From Thermomonas sp. (GTDB lineage: Bacteria; Pseudomonadota; Gammaproteobacteria; Xanthomonadales; Xanthomonadaceae), in assembly GCF_023953935.1 (NCBI RefSeq), contig NZ_JAMLIW010000002.1, positions 1 through 64,000 of the forward strand: 64,000 nucleotides of DNA, written 5' to 3'. The notes beneath the pieces were generated by a model. That model saw only the letters and a program-made list of their open reading frames with translations. It searched no databases and was not told the DNA's origin. Below, piece after piece: positions 28,910 through 38,018 of this stretch. How positions within the stretch are numbered: the stretch's first letter is position 1; each line of letters begins with the position of its first letter. Both the position numbers and the translations under genes were made by a program.

Positions 28910-29683
28910 ATGCGCCTGATCGACAGTCACAGCCACTTCGACGCTGCGGACTTCGACACCGACCGCGACGCCGCGCTCGCCCGTGCGCAGGCTGCGGGCA
29001 TTGACGTTCAGATCGTTCCCGCCATATCTGCCGACGGCTGGCTAAAACTCAGGCAGGTCTGCGCAAGCCATCCCGGCCTGTATCCTGCCTACGGCCTGCA
29101 TCCGATGTTCCTGGCCGATCACCGACCGGAACACCTGCATGCACTGCGCGACTGGATCGCGCGGGAACGTCCGGTCGCGATCGGCGAATGCGGACTGGAT
29201 TTTTTTGTCGAAGGCCTCGATGTCGATGTGCAGCATGATTATTTCGATGGACAACTGCGGCTGGCGCGCGAGTTCGATCTGCCGGTGATCGTGCACGCAC
29301 GCCGCGCGGTGGACGCGGTGATCACCGCGATCCGCAAGATCGGTGGCCTGCGCGGGGCGGTGCACAGTTTTCCCGGCAGCGCCGAACAGGCGGCGCAGCT
29401 GCACAAACTCGGCTTCCTGCTCGGCATCGGCGGGCCCGTCACCTACGAACGCGCGCACCGCCTGCGGAGCGTCGTGGCAACGATGCCGCTGGAACAGCTG
29501 TTGCTGGAAACCGACAGCCCGGACCAGCCCGGCGTCGCCCAGCGCGGCCAGCGCAACGAACCGGCGCACCTGGTCGAGGTGCTGGACGTGGTAGCCGTGC
29601 TGCGCGATGCGCCGCGCGAGCGGATCGCCGAGGCCACCTGCGCCAATGCACGGCGGCTGTTCAAGCTGCAATCCTCGGCCTGA
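28910..29683 (+). CDS. TatD-family metal-dependent hydrolase
   Basis: A 257-residue TIM-barrel hydrolase. Metal-ligand motifs: DSHSHFD at the N-terminus, IGECGLDFF in the middle, PVIVHARRA, and LLLETDSPDQPG near the C-terminus. Family members act as deoxyribonucleases or D-aminoacyl-type hydrolases; the precise substrate is not readable here. Start ATG 28910 directly follows the DUF6116 stop. Confidence 0.92.
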   Translation: MRLIDSHSHFDAADFDTDRDAALARAQAAGIDVQIVPAISADGWLKLRQVCASHPGLYPAYGLHPMFLADHRPEHLHALRDWIARERPVAIGECGLDFFVEGLDVDVQHDYFDGQLRLAREFDLPVIVHARRAVDAVITAIRKIGGLRGAVHSFPGSAEQAAQLHKLGFLLGIGGPVTYERAHRLRSVVATMPLEQLLLETDSPDQPGVAQRGQRNEPAHLVEVLDVVAVLRDAPRERIAEATCANARRLFKLQSSA

Positions 29684-29739
29684 GGGCACCGGACTGAGGG
29701 CACCAGGCTGAGGGCACCAGAGCCTGCGCCTTGCCGCGA

Positions 29740-31398
29740 TCAGGGCGCTTCGAACACCGGCTTGCCGTCCACGTAAGTCGCCTTGACGGCAAGCGTACGC
29801 AGCTGCGCCTCCGGTACCGCCAGCGGATCCTGTGCCAGCACCACGAAATCGGCGCGCTTGCCGATCGCGAGGCTGCCGATCTCGATTTCGGCAAAACCGG
29901 CGTAGGCAGCGCCGAGGGTAAAGCCACGCAGGGCTTCGAACGCGGTCAGCTTTTCATCCGGATACCAGCCTCCCGGCGGATTGCCTTGTGCATCTTCGCG
30001 GGTCACGGCGGCATACAGGCCCAGACGCGGATCCGGTGATTCGACCGGGAAATCCGACCCCAGCGCCAGTGGCACGCCGGCATCGCGCACCTTGCGCCAG
30101 GCGTAAGCCCACACCACGCGCTGCGGCCCCAGCCGGGCTTGCGCCCACGGCATGTCGGAGGTCGCATGGGTGGGCTGCATCGAAGCGACCAGATGCAGCT
30201 GCACCAAGCGCGGCAAGTCCTCGGGCGCCAGCACCTGCACATGCTCGATGCGCCAGCGGTGGTCGCTGCCGCTGTCAGTGCCGAGCGCATGCGCGTAGGC
30301 ATCGAGGGTCATGCGGATGCCGCGATCGCCAATCGCGTGGGTGGCGACCTGCACGCCGCAGCGCCTGGCCTTCACGGTCGCCGCCGCCATCGCCTCGGGA
30401 CTGGTGACGTACAGCCCGCGGTTGCCGTGGTCATCGCTGTAATCCTGCAACAGGGCCGCGCCGCGGCTGCCGAGCGCGCCGTCGGCAAACAGCTTCACCG
30501 TGCGCATCTGCAGGCGCCCGGAGGGGTGCCGATACAGCCCGTTGGCGCACAGCCAGTCCAGCGCCGGACCATCGCCAAAGGCCATCGCGTAAACCCGCAG
30601 CGGCAGCTTCCCTTGGTCGGCCAGGTGCTGGTAAGCGCGCAGCTCTTCGAGGGTGATACCGGCGTCGTGCACGCCGGTCAGTCCGTCGGCGACGGCAGCG
30701 TGCATCGCCAATTCCAGCGCGTGCTCCAGCGTCGCCGCATCCGGCGCCGGGACGGTCGCGTCCATCAGGTCCATCGCGTTGTCGATGAACACGCCATCGG
30801 GACGACCCTGCGCGTCGCGCCGGATCACCCCGCCATCCGGCTGCCAGCTGCCGCTGAGGTCACGCTTGACCGCGCGCAGCGCCGCGGAATTGGCCCAGCC
30901 GGCATGGCCATCGACCCGGCGCAGCCAGATCGGGCGATCCGGGAACGCCGCATCCAGATCGGCCGCCGTGGGAAACGCCTGCTCGGGCCAGTCGTTCTGG
31001 TCCCAGCCGCGTCCGGTCAACCACGCGCCCTTGGGCAGCGTCGCCGCGAATGTCTTCAGCCGGGCAAGGATTTCCGCCTTGCTGCGGGTGCCGTTGAGAT
31101 CGACCTGCAGGAAACTCATTCCCAACGAGGGCAGGTGTCCATGCGCATCGATCAGCCCCGGCACAACCGTGGCGGCGCCCACATCGAGCCGGCGCGCAGC
31201 CGGATAGCGTTGCAACAAGCTGGCGGCATCGCCCAGCGCCAGGATCTTGCCGGATGCGTCATAGGCCATCGCCTGCGCCTGCGGCTGGTTCGTGTCCATG
31301 GTGTGGATGCGATGCGCCGTCAGGATGGTGACATCAACCGCTGCCAGCGGCCCGGCGGCGAGCGCCAGCAGCACGGCAAGAAAGAATCTGTGCATGGT
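29740..31398 (-). CDS. Secreted amidohydrolase (YtcJ-like)
   Basis: A 552-residue amidohydrolase with a cleavable signal peptide (MHRFFLAVLLALAAGPLAA). It has an N-terminal beta-sandwich piece with VVPGLIDAHGHLPSLG (metal ligands of the His-x-His type), a TIM barrel with TGVHDAGI and VATHAIGDRGI, and a late LGSDFPVESPDP carrying the catalytic Asp. Members of the YtcJ group hydrolyse amide or ester bonds in small molecules; the substrate is unknown. It is divergent from phoH, with 120 bases between. Confidence 0.88.
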   Translation of the reverse strand, partial: TMHRFFLAVLLALAAGPLAAVDVTILTAHRIHTMDTNQPQAQAMAYDASGKILALGDAASLLQRYPAARRLDVGAATVVPGLIDAHGHLPSLGMSFLQVDLNGTRSKAEILARLKTFAATLPKGAWLTGRGWDQNDWPEQAFPTAADLDAAFPDRPIWLRRVDGHAGWANSAALRAVKRDLSGSWQPDGGVIRRDAQGRPDGVFIDNAMDLMDATVPAPDAATLEHALELAMHAAVADGLTGVHDAGITLEELRAYQHLADQGKLPLRVYAMAFGDGPALDWLCANGLYRHPSGRLQMRTVKLFADGALGSRGAALLQDYSDDHGNRGLYVTSPEAMAAATVKARRCGVQVATHAIGDRGIRMTLDAYAHALGTDSGSDHRWRIEHVQVLAPEDLPRLVQLHLVASMQPTHATSDMPWAQARLGPQRVVWAYAWRKVRDAGVPLALGSDFPVESPDPRLGLYAAVTREDAQGNPPGGWYPDEKLTAFEALRGFTLGAAYAGFAEIEIGSLAIGKRADFVVLAQDPLAVPEAQLRTLAVKATYVDGKPVFEAP

Positions 31399-31518
31399 GA
31401 TTGCCCCGGGGGTACCGTGCGAACGATGCGACAAACCATACACAACAGCAAGCGCACGGGTGGCTGTGGATGCCCGCGCGTGACGACAGAGCCAGCGCCG
31501 CGCTAATCTGCACGCTGC

Positions 31519-32496
31519 ATGCCACAGCACGACTTCAGCCTGGAACCCGACGACCTCGAGCGGCTCGCCAACCTGTGCGGCCCGTTCGACGCCCATCTGC
31601 GCCTGATAGAACTGCGGCTGGGGGTGGAAATCGCCAATCGTGGCTGCGTGTTCCGCGTCAGCGGCGAAGACGACAAGGCCACCGCGCAGGCCGAACGCCT
31701 GCTGCGCCTGCTCTGGGACGAAACCGCCGGCGAAGTGCTGGACGAACAAGCGGTGCACCTGCGCCTGGGTGCGTTCGCCGGCGATACCCCGACGCCCGGC
31801 CCAGCCGGCGACCACACTTCGCAAGACGTGGCGATCCGGGTCAAGCGCGGCACCCTGCGCGGGCGCGGCGACAACCAGCGCCATTACCTGCAGGCGATCA
31901 CCCGCCACGACATCAATTTCGGCGTCGGCCCGGCCGGCACCGGCAAGACCTTCCTCGCGGTGGCGATGGCGGTCGAGGCGCTGAACCAGTCGCGGGTGCA
32001 ACGCCTGATCCTGGTGCGACCAGCGGTCGAAGCTGGCGAGAAGTTGGGCTTCCTGCCCGGCGATCTCACCCAGAAGGTCGACCCCTACCTGCGCCCGCTC
32101 TACGACGCGCTGTACGAAATGCTCGGCCTGGACAAGGTAATGCGGCTGCTGGAACGCAACGTCATCGAGATTGCCCCGCTGGCCTACATGCGCGGGCGCA
32201 CCCTGAACGATGCTTTCGTGATCCTCGACGAAGCGCAGAACACCAGCATCGAGCAGATGAAGATGTTCCTGACCCGGCTCGGCTTCGGCAGCACCGCGGT
32301 CATCACCGGCGACCTCACCCAGATTGATCTGCCCAAGCACCAGAAATCCGGCCTCAAGGACGCGGTCGAAGTGCTGCGCGGCGTGGAAGGCGTCAGCTTC
32401 ACCTTCTTCGAAGCCCGCGACGTGGTGCGGCATCCGCTGGTGGCGCGTATCGTCAACGCTTACGATGCGCGCGACGGACGAAACGCGGAATCCTGA
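31519..32496 (+). CDS. ybeZ: PhoH-like ATPase YbeZ
   Basis: A 325-residue protein with an N-terminal KH-like part and a C-terminal RNA-helicase-like ATPase: Walker [10 protein letters not shown] near residue 139 and Walker [10 protein letters not shown]. PhoH/YbeZ works with YbeY in RNA metabolism and ribosome quality control. The ATG at 31519 starts just after a short leader; ybeY follows 63 bases downstream, the conserved order ybeZ-ybeY-ybeX. Confidence 0.94.
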   Translation: MPQHDFSLEPDDLERLANLCGPFDAHLRLIELRLGVEIANRGCVFRVSGEDDKATAQAERLLRLLWDETAGEVLDEQAVHLRLGAFAGDTPTPGPAGDHTSQDVAIRVKRGTLRGRGDNQRHYLQAITRHDINFGVGPAGTGKTFLAVAMAVEALNQSRVQRLILVRPAVEAGEKLGFLPGDLTQKVDPYLRPLYDALYEMLGLDKVMRLLERNVIEIAPLAYMRGRTLNDAFVILDEAQNTSIEQMKMFLTRLGFGSTAVITGDLTQIDLPKHQKSGLKDAVEVLRGVEGVSFTFFEARDVVRHPLVARIVNAYDARDGRNAES

Positions 32497-32559
32497 AATT
32501 CGCTGTTTCGACGCCAAACCGCATCAGGAATCTTCATCAAGCTGCCAGAGGTCTCCCGA

Positions 32560-33042
32560 ATGACCCAAGGGCCCGTCCATCTCGAAGTCGCCGTCGGCTA
32601 TGCGCTGCCGCGCAAGGGAATCCCGGCAGCGACGAGTTTTCGCAAATGGGTGGCGGCGGCGCTGAACGGGCGGATTCGTGAAGCAGACTTGGCGATCCGG
32701 CTGGTCGGTGCGCGCGAGGGGCGCGCGCTCAATCGCCATTACCGCGGCAAGGATTACGCCACCAATGTGCTGAGCTTCCCCGCCGAGCTGCCCGAGGGTC
32801 TGCCCAAGGGCGTGACGCTGCCGCTGCTGGGCGACCTGGTGCTGTGCGCGCCGGTGGTGGCACGCGAGGCGAAGGAACAAGGCAAGCCACTGGCCGCCCA
32901 CTACGCCCACCTGATCGTGCACGGCTGCCTGCATCTGCTCGGCTGGGACCACGAAGACCCGCGCGAAGCCGAGGCGATGGAGCAGCTGGAGCGCGAGATC
33001 CTGGCCGGGTTGGGCTTGCCCGACCCCTACCGCGAGGATTGA
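32560..33042 (+). CDS. ybeY: Endoribonuclease YbeY / rRNA maturation factor
   Basis: A 160-residue zinc metalloprotein. The [11 protein letters not shown] motif holds the three zinc-binding histidines, and [13 protein letters not shown] is the preceding family block. YbeY functions in 16S rRNA 3' end maturation and 70S quality control. It lies between ybeZ and corC/ybeX, but here the cluster is split by a lipoprotein gene on the opposite strand. Confidence 0.95.
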   Translation: MTQGPVHLEVAVGYALPRKGIPAATSFRKWVAAALNGRIREADLAIRLVGAREGRALNRHYRGKDYATNVLSFPAELPEGLPKGVTLPLLGDLVLCAPVVAREAKEQGKPLAAHYAHLIVHGCLHLLGWDHEDPREAEAMEQLEREILAGLGLPDPYRED

Positions 33043-33060
33043 GCCCCCGTCATTGCCGCT

Positions 33061-34611
33061 TCAATTGTCGGGCGATGCCCCCGAGCCGGCGATATCCAGG
33101 TCCCGCAGGATCGCCTTGAAACGCGGATCGTCGGCATAGCGCGCCAGGAACGGCATGTAGCGGATTTCCACGATTCCCGGGTCGCCGCTGCGGCGGGCCA
33201 CGTCCAGCCAGTGGAACAAGGCCTCGCGATCGTCGCGCTGGGCATAAATACCGGCGATCTGGGTGGGCGCATCCCGGCCGTGATCACGGATCAGCGCCTG
33301 CAGGGCGGCTTCAGAATTGGCGCGATCGCCGGCCGCCCAGTACGCCATCGCCAGCGCATACTCCCGCCACAGCGGCAGCGGCTCGCTGCGCGCCGCATCA
33401 ATCGCCTCCCGGGTCCGGTTTTGCTGAAACAGGGCCACGGCAAGGAACGCATGCACCAGCGGCAGACGCGGTTCCAGGTCACGCGCGCGCCGCAGCGCCG
33501 TCTCGGCCTGGCTGTAATCGACCAGCGCCAATTCGACATAGCCCATCTGGTAGAGCATCGACGCGGACAGTGGATCTCGGCGCAGCGCCTGCCGCAGCGT
33601 GGCCGCGGCCGCCTCCATCTGCCCGAAGCCGGTCTGGCGCACGGCCAGCATCCCGAGCAGGGCCGGGTCATCCGGCTGCAAGGCCAGCCCGCTGCGGATC
33701 TCCTGCTCCGCGCTGACCGCATCGAGGGCCACGTCGCCCAGCCACAGCGCGCGGACGCGGTGCGCGAGCGGATCGGAGGGATCGAGCCTGAGCGCCGCTT
33801 CGGTATCCAGCCGCGCCTGCTCGCGCAGCGCTTCCACCGGGCCGGCCGCCGCATCGCGCAGCGCCAGCTGTCGCAACCGCACCAGCGCCTGCATGGCGTG
33901 CGGCCGTCCCCAGCGCGGATCGATGGCGATTGCATTGGCGAAAAACCCGAGCGCTGCCTGCTGCGCTGCCGGATCGCCGCGCTGCATGGCCCACTCGCCT
34001 TTCAGCAAGGCGTCGAACGCCAGCGCGCTGCCGCCGGGCGGCAGGTCCGGCGCGGTGGCCAGTGCCGCCCTCGACACTTTCAGCACCGCGGCGATCCGCG
34101 CCGCGATCAGCTCCGCCAAACCCGGCAGCTCCGCGGCAGAGCGGTCCAGCGTTTCGTGCCACAGGCTCTGGCCATCGCCGGCGCGGACGAAGTCCAGATC
34201 CAGCAGCAGACGATCGCCGCGTTGGGTGAGCTTGCCGCGCAGCAGGTGGGTCGCACCCAGCCGCTGCCCGATCTGCGGGGTGAGTTCCGCCGAATCGCGC
34301 AATCGGAACGCCGATGCCGGCGCGATGGTCGCCAGCGCCGGCGTGCGGGCGAGCGCATCGGACAGGTGGCGGGCAATGCCATCGCCCAGATAGGCCGGGG
34401 TGTCGGCTGCGGTGGCCAGCGGCAGGACCCCGATCAGGAATTGCCCGGTCGGCGCGGCCCGCGAGGATTGCGACGCCGTGGCCTGGGCGCTCGCCGGCGG
34501 CGGTGCGGCGGGCTTCGAACAGGCGGTCAGCACGAAGACCAGCAGCAGCGCAACCGCCGCAAGCGCCTTGCGCACCGCTGTTGCATCTCCGATTTCGGAC
34601 AAATGACGCAT
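33061..34611 (-). CDS. TPR-repeat lipoprotein
   Basis: A protein of about 516 residues. It starts with a signal peptide ending in lipobox LTAC (cysteine near residue 31), then a FlgO/TolB-like domain (about 50-190: IGVLPLATAADTPAYLGDGI, TPQIGQRLGATHLLRGKL) as found in CadC-type and adenylate cyclase-type TPR proteins, then several tetratricopeptide units to the C-terminus. No enzyme domain is present. Function unknown; it probably scaffolds protein contacts at the envelope. It is inserted between ybeY and corC in the opposite direction. A start at 34629 is also possible. Confidence 0.72.
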   Translation of the reverse strand: MRHLSEIGDATAVRKALAAVALLLVFVLTACSKPAAPPPASAQATASQSSRAAPTGQFLIGVLPLATAADTPAYLGDGIARHLSDALARTPALATIAPASAFRLRDSAELTPQIGQRLGATHLLRGKLTQRGDRLLLDLDFVRAGDGQSLWHETLDRSAAELPGLAELIAARIAAVLKVSRAALATAPDLPPGGSALAFDALLKGEWAMQRGDPAAQQAALGFFANAIAIDPRWGRPHAMQALVRLRQLALRDAAAGPVEALREQARLDTEAALRLDPSDPLAHRVRALWLGDVALDAVSAEQEIRSGLALQPDDPALLGMLAVRQTGFGQMEAAAATLRQALRRDPLSASMLYQMGYVELALVDYSQAETALRRARDLEPRLPLVHAFLAVALFQQNRTREAIDAARSEPLPLWREYALAMAYWAAGDRANSEAALQALIRDHGRDAPTQIAGIYAQRDDREALFHWLDVARRSGDPGIVEIRYMPFLARYADDPRFKAILRDLDIAGSGASPDN

Positions 34612-34725
34612 GGGGTCCTCCCGCAGCAACGCGCCAATTATTCGTGGAATCCGGCGTTCGCACCATGCCCACCCGGCGCGGGGCGCCGTGATTCGCTAGA
34701 CTGGCGGCGTTTCAGACATCCGCCA

Positions 34726-35613
34726 ATGCACCCAATGCCCGAGGACGACAGTCGAACCGCCGCCGAACCCGAAGAGAAATCGTCGGACAAAGGCCACCGC
34801 TCCTGGCTGGACCGGATCAGCTCCGCGCTGTCCGGCGAACCCACCACCCCCGAAGACCTGATCGAACTGCTGCGTGACGTGCAGACCGACGGCGTGATCG
34901 GCGCGGACACCCTGCGCATGCTGGAAGGAGCCATCGGCGTGGCCGACATGACCGTCGGCGACGTGATGGTCGCGCGTGCCCAGATGGTCACCCTGCCCGC
35001 CGACGCCAGCCTGCCGGAGCTGATCGCCCAGGTCGTCGAATCCGGCCATTCGCGTTTCCCGGTGCATGGCGAGGACAAGGACGAGATCCTCGGCATCCTG
35101 CTGGCCAAGGACCTGCTGCGCGCCGTCGCCACCGAGCACGGCCAGGCCACCATCCATTCCCTGCTGCGCCCGGCGGTGCTGATCCCGGAGTCCAAGAACC
35201 TCAACGTGCTGCTGCGCGAGTTCCGGCAGTCGCGCAACCACATGGCGATCGTCATCGACGAATACGGCGGCGTCTCCGGCCTGTTGACCATCGAGGACGT
35301 GCTGGAGCAGATCGTCGGTGAAATCGACGACGAGCACGACGAGGCCGGCGACGAAGGCACCCTGATCGCCGCGCAGGCCGACGGCCAGTTCGTGGTCGAC
35401 GCCCTGACCCCGATCGCCGATTTCAACGAGCGCTTCGGCGCGGACTTCCCCGACGACGAATACGACACCATCGGCGGCGTCATCACCGATGCCATCGGCC
35501 ATCTGCCCGAGGCTGGCGAAGAACTCACCCTCGGTCGCTTCGCCTTCCGGGTCGCCCGCGCCGATGCCCGGCGCCTGATCGCGCTGCTGGTGAGCGTCGA
35601 TGCCGAGCAGTGA
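34726..35613 (+). CDS. corC: CBS-domain protein CorC/YbeX
   Basis: A 295-residue cytosolic protein: an acidic N-terminus, two CBS domains (about 70-190; VADMTVGDVMVARAQMVTL begins the first, HSLLRPAVLIPESKNLNVLL the second), then the CorC/HlyC transporter-associated domain ending in RARRLIALLVSVDAEQ-like sequence. E. coli YbeX/CorC takes part in magnesium/cobalt efflux and in ribosome-related processes. Two ATGs (34726 and 34735) are possible. It overlaps the next gene by 14 bases, and corA lies close downstream, consistent with magnesium homeostasis. Confidence 0.92.
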   Translation: MHPMPEDDSRTAAEPEEKSSDKGHRSWLDRISSALSGEPTTPEDLIELLRDVQTDGVIGADTLRMLEGAIGVADMTVGDVMVARAQMVTLPADASLPELIAQVVESGHSRFPVHGEDKDEILGILLAKDLLRAVATEHGQATIHSLLRPAVLIPESKNLNVLLREFRQSRNHMAIVIDEYGGVSGLLTIEDVLEQIVGEIDDEHDEAGDEGTLIAAQADGQFVVDALTPIADFNERFGADFPDDEYDTIGGVITDAIGHLPEAGEELTLGRFAFRVARADARRLIALLVSVDAEQ

Positions 35614-36886
35614 GCGCCGGCGCGGCGGCAGCGACAGCACCGCCCGGCGCCTGCTCTGCATCCTGCTTCCATTGCTCCTGCTGGCCCTGGGCGCACTGCG
35701 GCTGGCGGTTGCGGCGGTGCCGGCATCGGCCCCGGTTTCCGCGCCTGAACCCGCTGCGCCGGCTGCCGCGGAGCCGCCGCGGATCGGCGTGCTCACCATG
35801 GGCCCGGGGGATATCTTCTGGGAACGCTTCGGCCACGACTCGATCGTGGTCGCCGATCCCACCCTGGTCGAACCGACCAGCTACAACTTCGGCTTCTTCG
35901 ACCTGCACGAGGCCGGATTCATGCGTCGCTTCATCGAAGGACGGATGCAATACATGCTGGTGGCCCTGCCGCTGTCCGAGGACCTGGACTACTACCGCCG
36001 GGTCGGCCGCGGCGTGCGTGTGCAGTGGCTGGACCTGAGCCCCGCCCAGGCGCGCGCGCTGGCGGCCGCGCTGGCGGAAAACGCCCGTCCCGAGAACGCC
36101 CGCTACCACTACGACTACTTCACCAGCAACTGCACCACCAAGGTGCGCGACGCGCTCGACCGTGCGCTGGATGGACGGCTGCGGCGCCAGACCGAAAACC
36201 GCTCCAGCGGCGACAGCTACCGCAGCGAATCGCTGCGGCTGGCCGCGCCGGCACCGTGGCTTTGGGTCGGTTTCGACATCGCGCTGGGGCCGTCGAACGA
36301 TCGCGCCCTGACCCGCTGGCAGCAGGATTTCCTGCCGCGTCGCCTCGCCGATGACTTGCGCCAGATCCGCCTCGACGATGGCCGCCCGCTGGTCACCCAG
36401 GAGGTGGAGCTGTTGCCGCAGCGGCTGGCCGCAGAACCCGAAGACGGCAGCGTGCCGCTGTGGCCGTGGCTGTTGGCAGGCATTGCGCTGGCGCTGCTGA
36501 TCGGCAATGCCGGAACGCGCAGTACTCGTCCGCTGGCGGCATTGGCCGCCGGTTTCTGGCTGCTGTGCGGCGTGCTTGGGCTGACGCTGGCGCTGGCCTG
36601 GGGCTTCACCGAACACCGCGCGCTCTGGGCCAATCGCAATCTGTTGCTGCTGGATCCGCTGTGCCTGCTGCTGCTGCCGGGGGCGCTGGCACTGCTGCGC
36701 GGGCGCCAGCCATCGGCGCGATTCCGTTTCCTGCTTCTGGCCGTCGCCGTTCTCGCCGCGCTGGCCTGCCTGCCGCTGTGGCTGCAGGTTTTCCCGCAGC
36801 GCAATGGCCACTGGATCGCCCTGCTGCTGCCCCTGCACGCGGCGCTGGCCTGGCGCTGGGGACGCAGCACCGCCGCCGCGACTTGA
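35600..36886 (+). CDS. DUF4105 membrane protein
   Basis: A 428-residue protein. A signal anchor (about 18-40) is followed by a periplasmic DUF4105 domain (about 60-300) with WERFGHDSIVVAD, YNFGFFD, and YHYDYFTSNCTTKVRDALD; the conserved His, Asn and Cys residues suggest a NlpC/P60-like peptidase fold. Four or more membrane helices make up the C-terminus (from about 290). Members of the family are of unknown function. It overlaps corC by 14 bases and stops 31 bases before corA. Confidence 0.82.
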   Translation: MPSSERRRGGSDSTARRLLCILLPLLLLALGALRLAVAAVPASAPVSAPEPAAPAAAEPPRIGVLTMGPGDIFWERFGHDSIVVADPTLVEPTSYNFGFFDLHEAGFMRRFIEGRMQYMLVALPLSEDLDYYRRVGRGVRVQWLDLSPAQARALAAALAENARPENARYHYDYFTSNCTTKVRDALDRALDGRLRRQTENRSSGDSYRSESLRLAAPAPWLWVGFDIALGPSNDRALTRWQQDFLPRRLADDLRQIRLDDGRPLVTQEVELLPQRLAAEPEDGSVPLWPWLLAGIALALLIGNAGTRSTRPLAALAAGFWLLCGVLGLTLALAWGFTEHRALWANRNLLLLDPLCLLLLPGALALLRGRQPSARFRFLLLAVAVLAALACLPLWLQVFPQRNGHWIALLLPLHAALAWRWGRSTAAAT

Positions 36887-36917
36887 TCAGGCGATTCAAG
36901 CAGCGCAGGATTCGCCG

Positions 36918-37913
36918 ATGAATGACACCCTCGCCCTGACCCAATGCGTGGTCAACTGCGCCGCCTACGATCGTCACGGCCAACGCCGCGACATCAGCCT
37001 CGACGCCATCAGCGACGTGCTGGCCGTGGACGACGGCAGCTTTGTCTGGGTCGGCCTGTACGAGCCCGACGCCCACCTGCTGGTCAAATTGCAGGAAGAG
37101 TTCGGCCTGCACGACCTTGCCATCGAGGACGCCCAGAGCGCGCACCAGCGTCCCAAGATCGAGGCCTACGGCAACAGCCTGTTCGTCGCCGTGCACACTG
37201 CGCAGAAAGTCAATGGCCACGTCGCTTTCGGCGAAACCCAGATCTTCGTCGGCCCGCGTTTCCTGATCACGGTCCGGCACGGGGCATCGCTGAGCTATGC
37301 CAGCGTCCGCCAACGGATGGAACGCGAACCGGAAGCGCTGGCGCTGGGCCCGAGTGCGGCGTTGCACGCGGTGCTGGATTTCGTGGTCGACAATTACCAG
37401 CCGATCGCCTCCGATTTCGAGAACGAACTCGATGCGCTGGAACAGGACGTGTTCGCCGAAAGCTACAAGCGAGGCACCATCCAGCGCCTGTACGAACTGC
37501 GCAAGGAACTGACCCGGATGCGGCTGGCGGCCGCACCGATGCAGGACATCCTGTCGCAGATCACCCGCACCCCGGCATTTGCCATCCCCGAGGAAGTGCG
37601 GCCGTATTTCCGCGACGTCCACGACCACGCGCGACGCGTCGGCGACACCATCGACACCCTGCGTGAAATGGTCGCCGCGGCGATGAACGTGAACCTGTCG
37701 CTGGTGACGGTGGCACAGGGCGAGATCGTCAAGAAGCTGGCCGGCTGGGCCGCTCTGCTGGCCGCGCCGACCCTGATCACCAGCTGGTACGGCATGAACT
37801 TCGAACACATGCCGGAACTGCCAGGCCGCTACAGCTACGCCATTCTGATCGGCGTCGTGATCCTGGCTTGCCTGACCTTGTACTACTACCTCAAGAAGAT
37901 CGACTGGCTGTAG
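36918..37913 (+). CDS. corA: Magnesium/cobalt transporter CorA
   Basis: A 331-residue CorA: a large cytosolic N-terminal domain, a long stalk helix, and two C-terminal membrane helices with the signature YGMNF after the first one (TSWYGMNFEHMPEL). The C-terminal KKIDWL is typical. Start ATG 36918 has AGGA eight bases upstream. It follows corC and DUF4105 and completes a likely magnesium-handling transcription unit. Confidence 0.95.
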   Translation: MNDTLALTQCVVNCAAYDRHGQRRDISLDAISDVLAVDDGSFVWVGLYEPDAHLLVKLQEEFGLHDLAIEDAQSAHQRPKIEAYGNSLFVAVHTAQKVNGHVAFGETQIFVGPRFLITVRHGASLSYASVRQRMEREPEALALGPSAALHAVLDFVVDNYQPIASDFENELDALEQDVFAESYKRGTIQRLYELRKELTRMRLAAAPMQDILSQITRTPAFAIPEEVRPYFRDVHDHARRVGDTIDTLREMVAAAMNVNLSLVTVAQGEIVKKLAGWAALLAAPTLITSWYGMNFEHMPELPGRYSYAILIGVVILACLTLYYYLKKIDWL

Positions 37914-37968
37914 CACACCGCGTCGCGCGCAGGGCGCGCTCCCACAATGTCCATGTCGAGCGCAGGGG

Positions 37969-37996
37969 CGCTCCTGCAAATTCTCATGCAGGAGCG
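37969..37996. terminator. Hairpin between convergent corA and the S9 peptidase gene
   Basis: Perfect 10-bp inverted repeat CGCTCCTGCA / TGCAGGAGCG with an 8-base loop, in the 105-base space between convergent genes. The surrounding sequence (GGAGCGGGCCCTGCCCGCGACC) is the type of short interspersed repeat common in Xanthomonadales. It may act as a bidirectional terminator; no T-run is visible. Confidence 0.45.
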
Positions 37997-38018
37997 GGCC
38001 CTGCCCGCGACCGCTGCC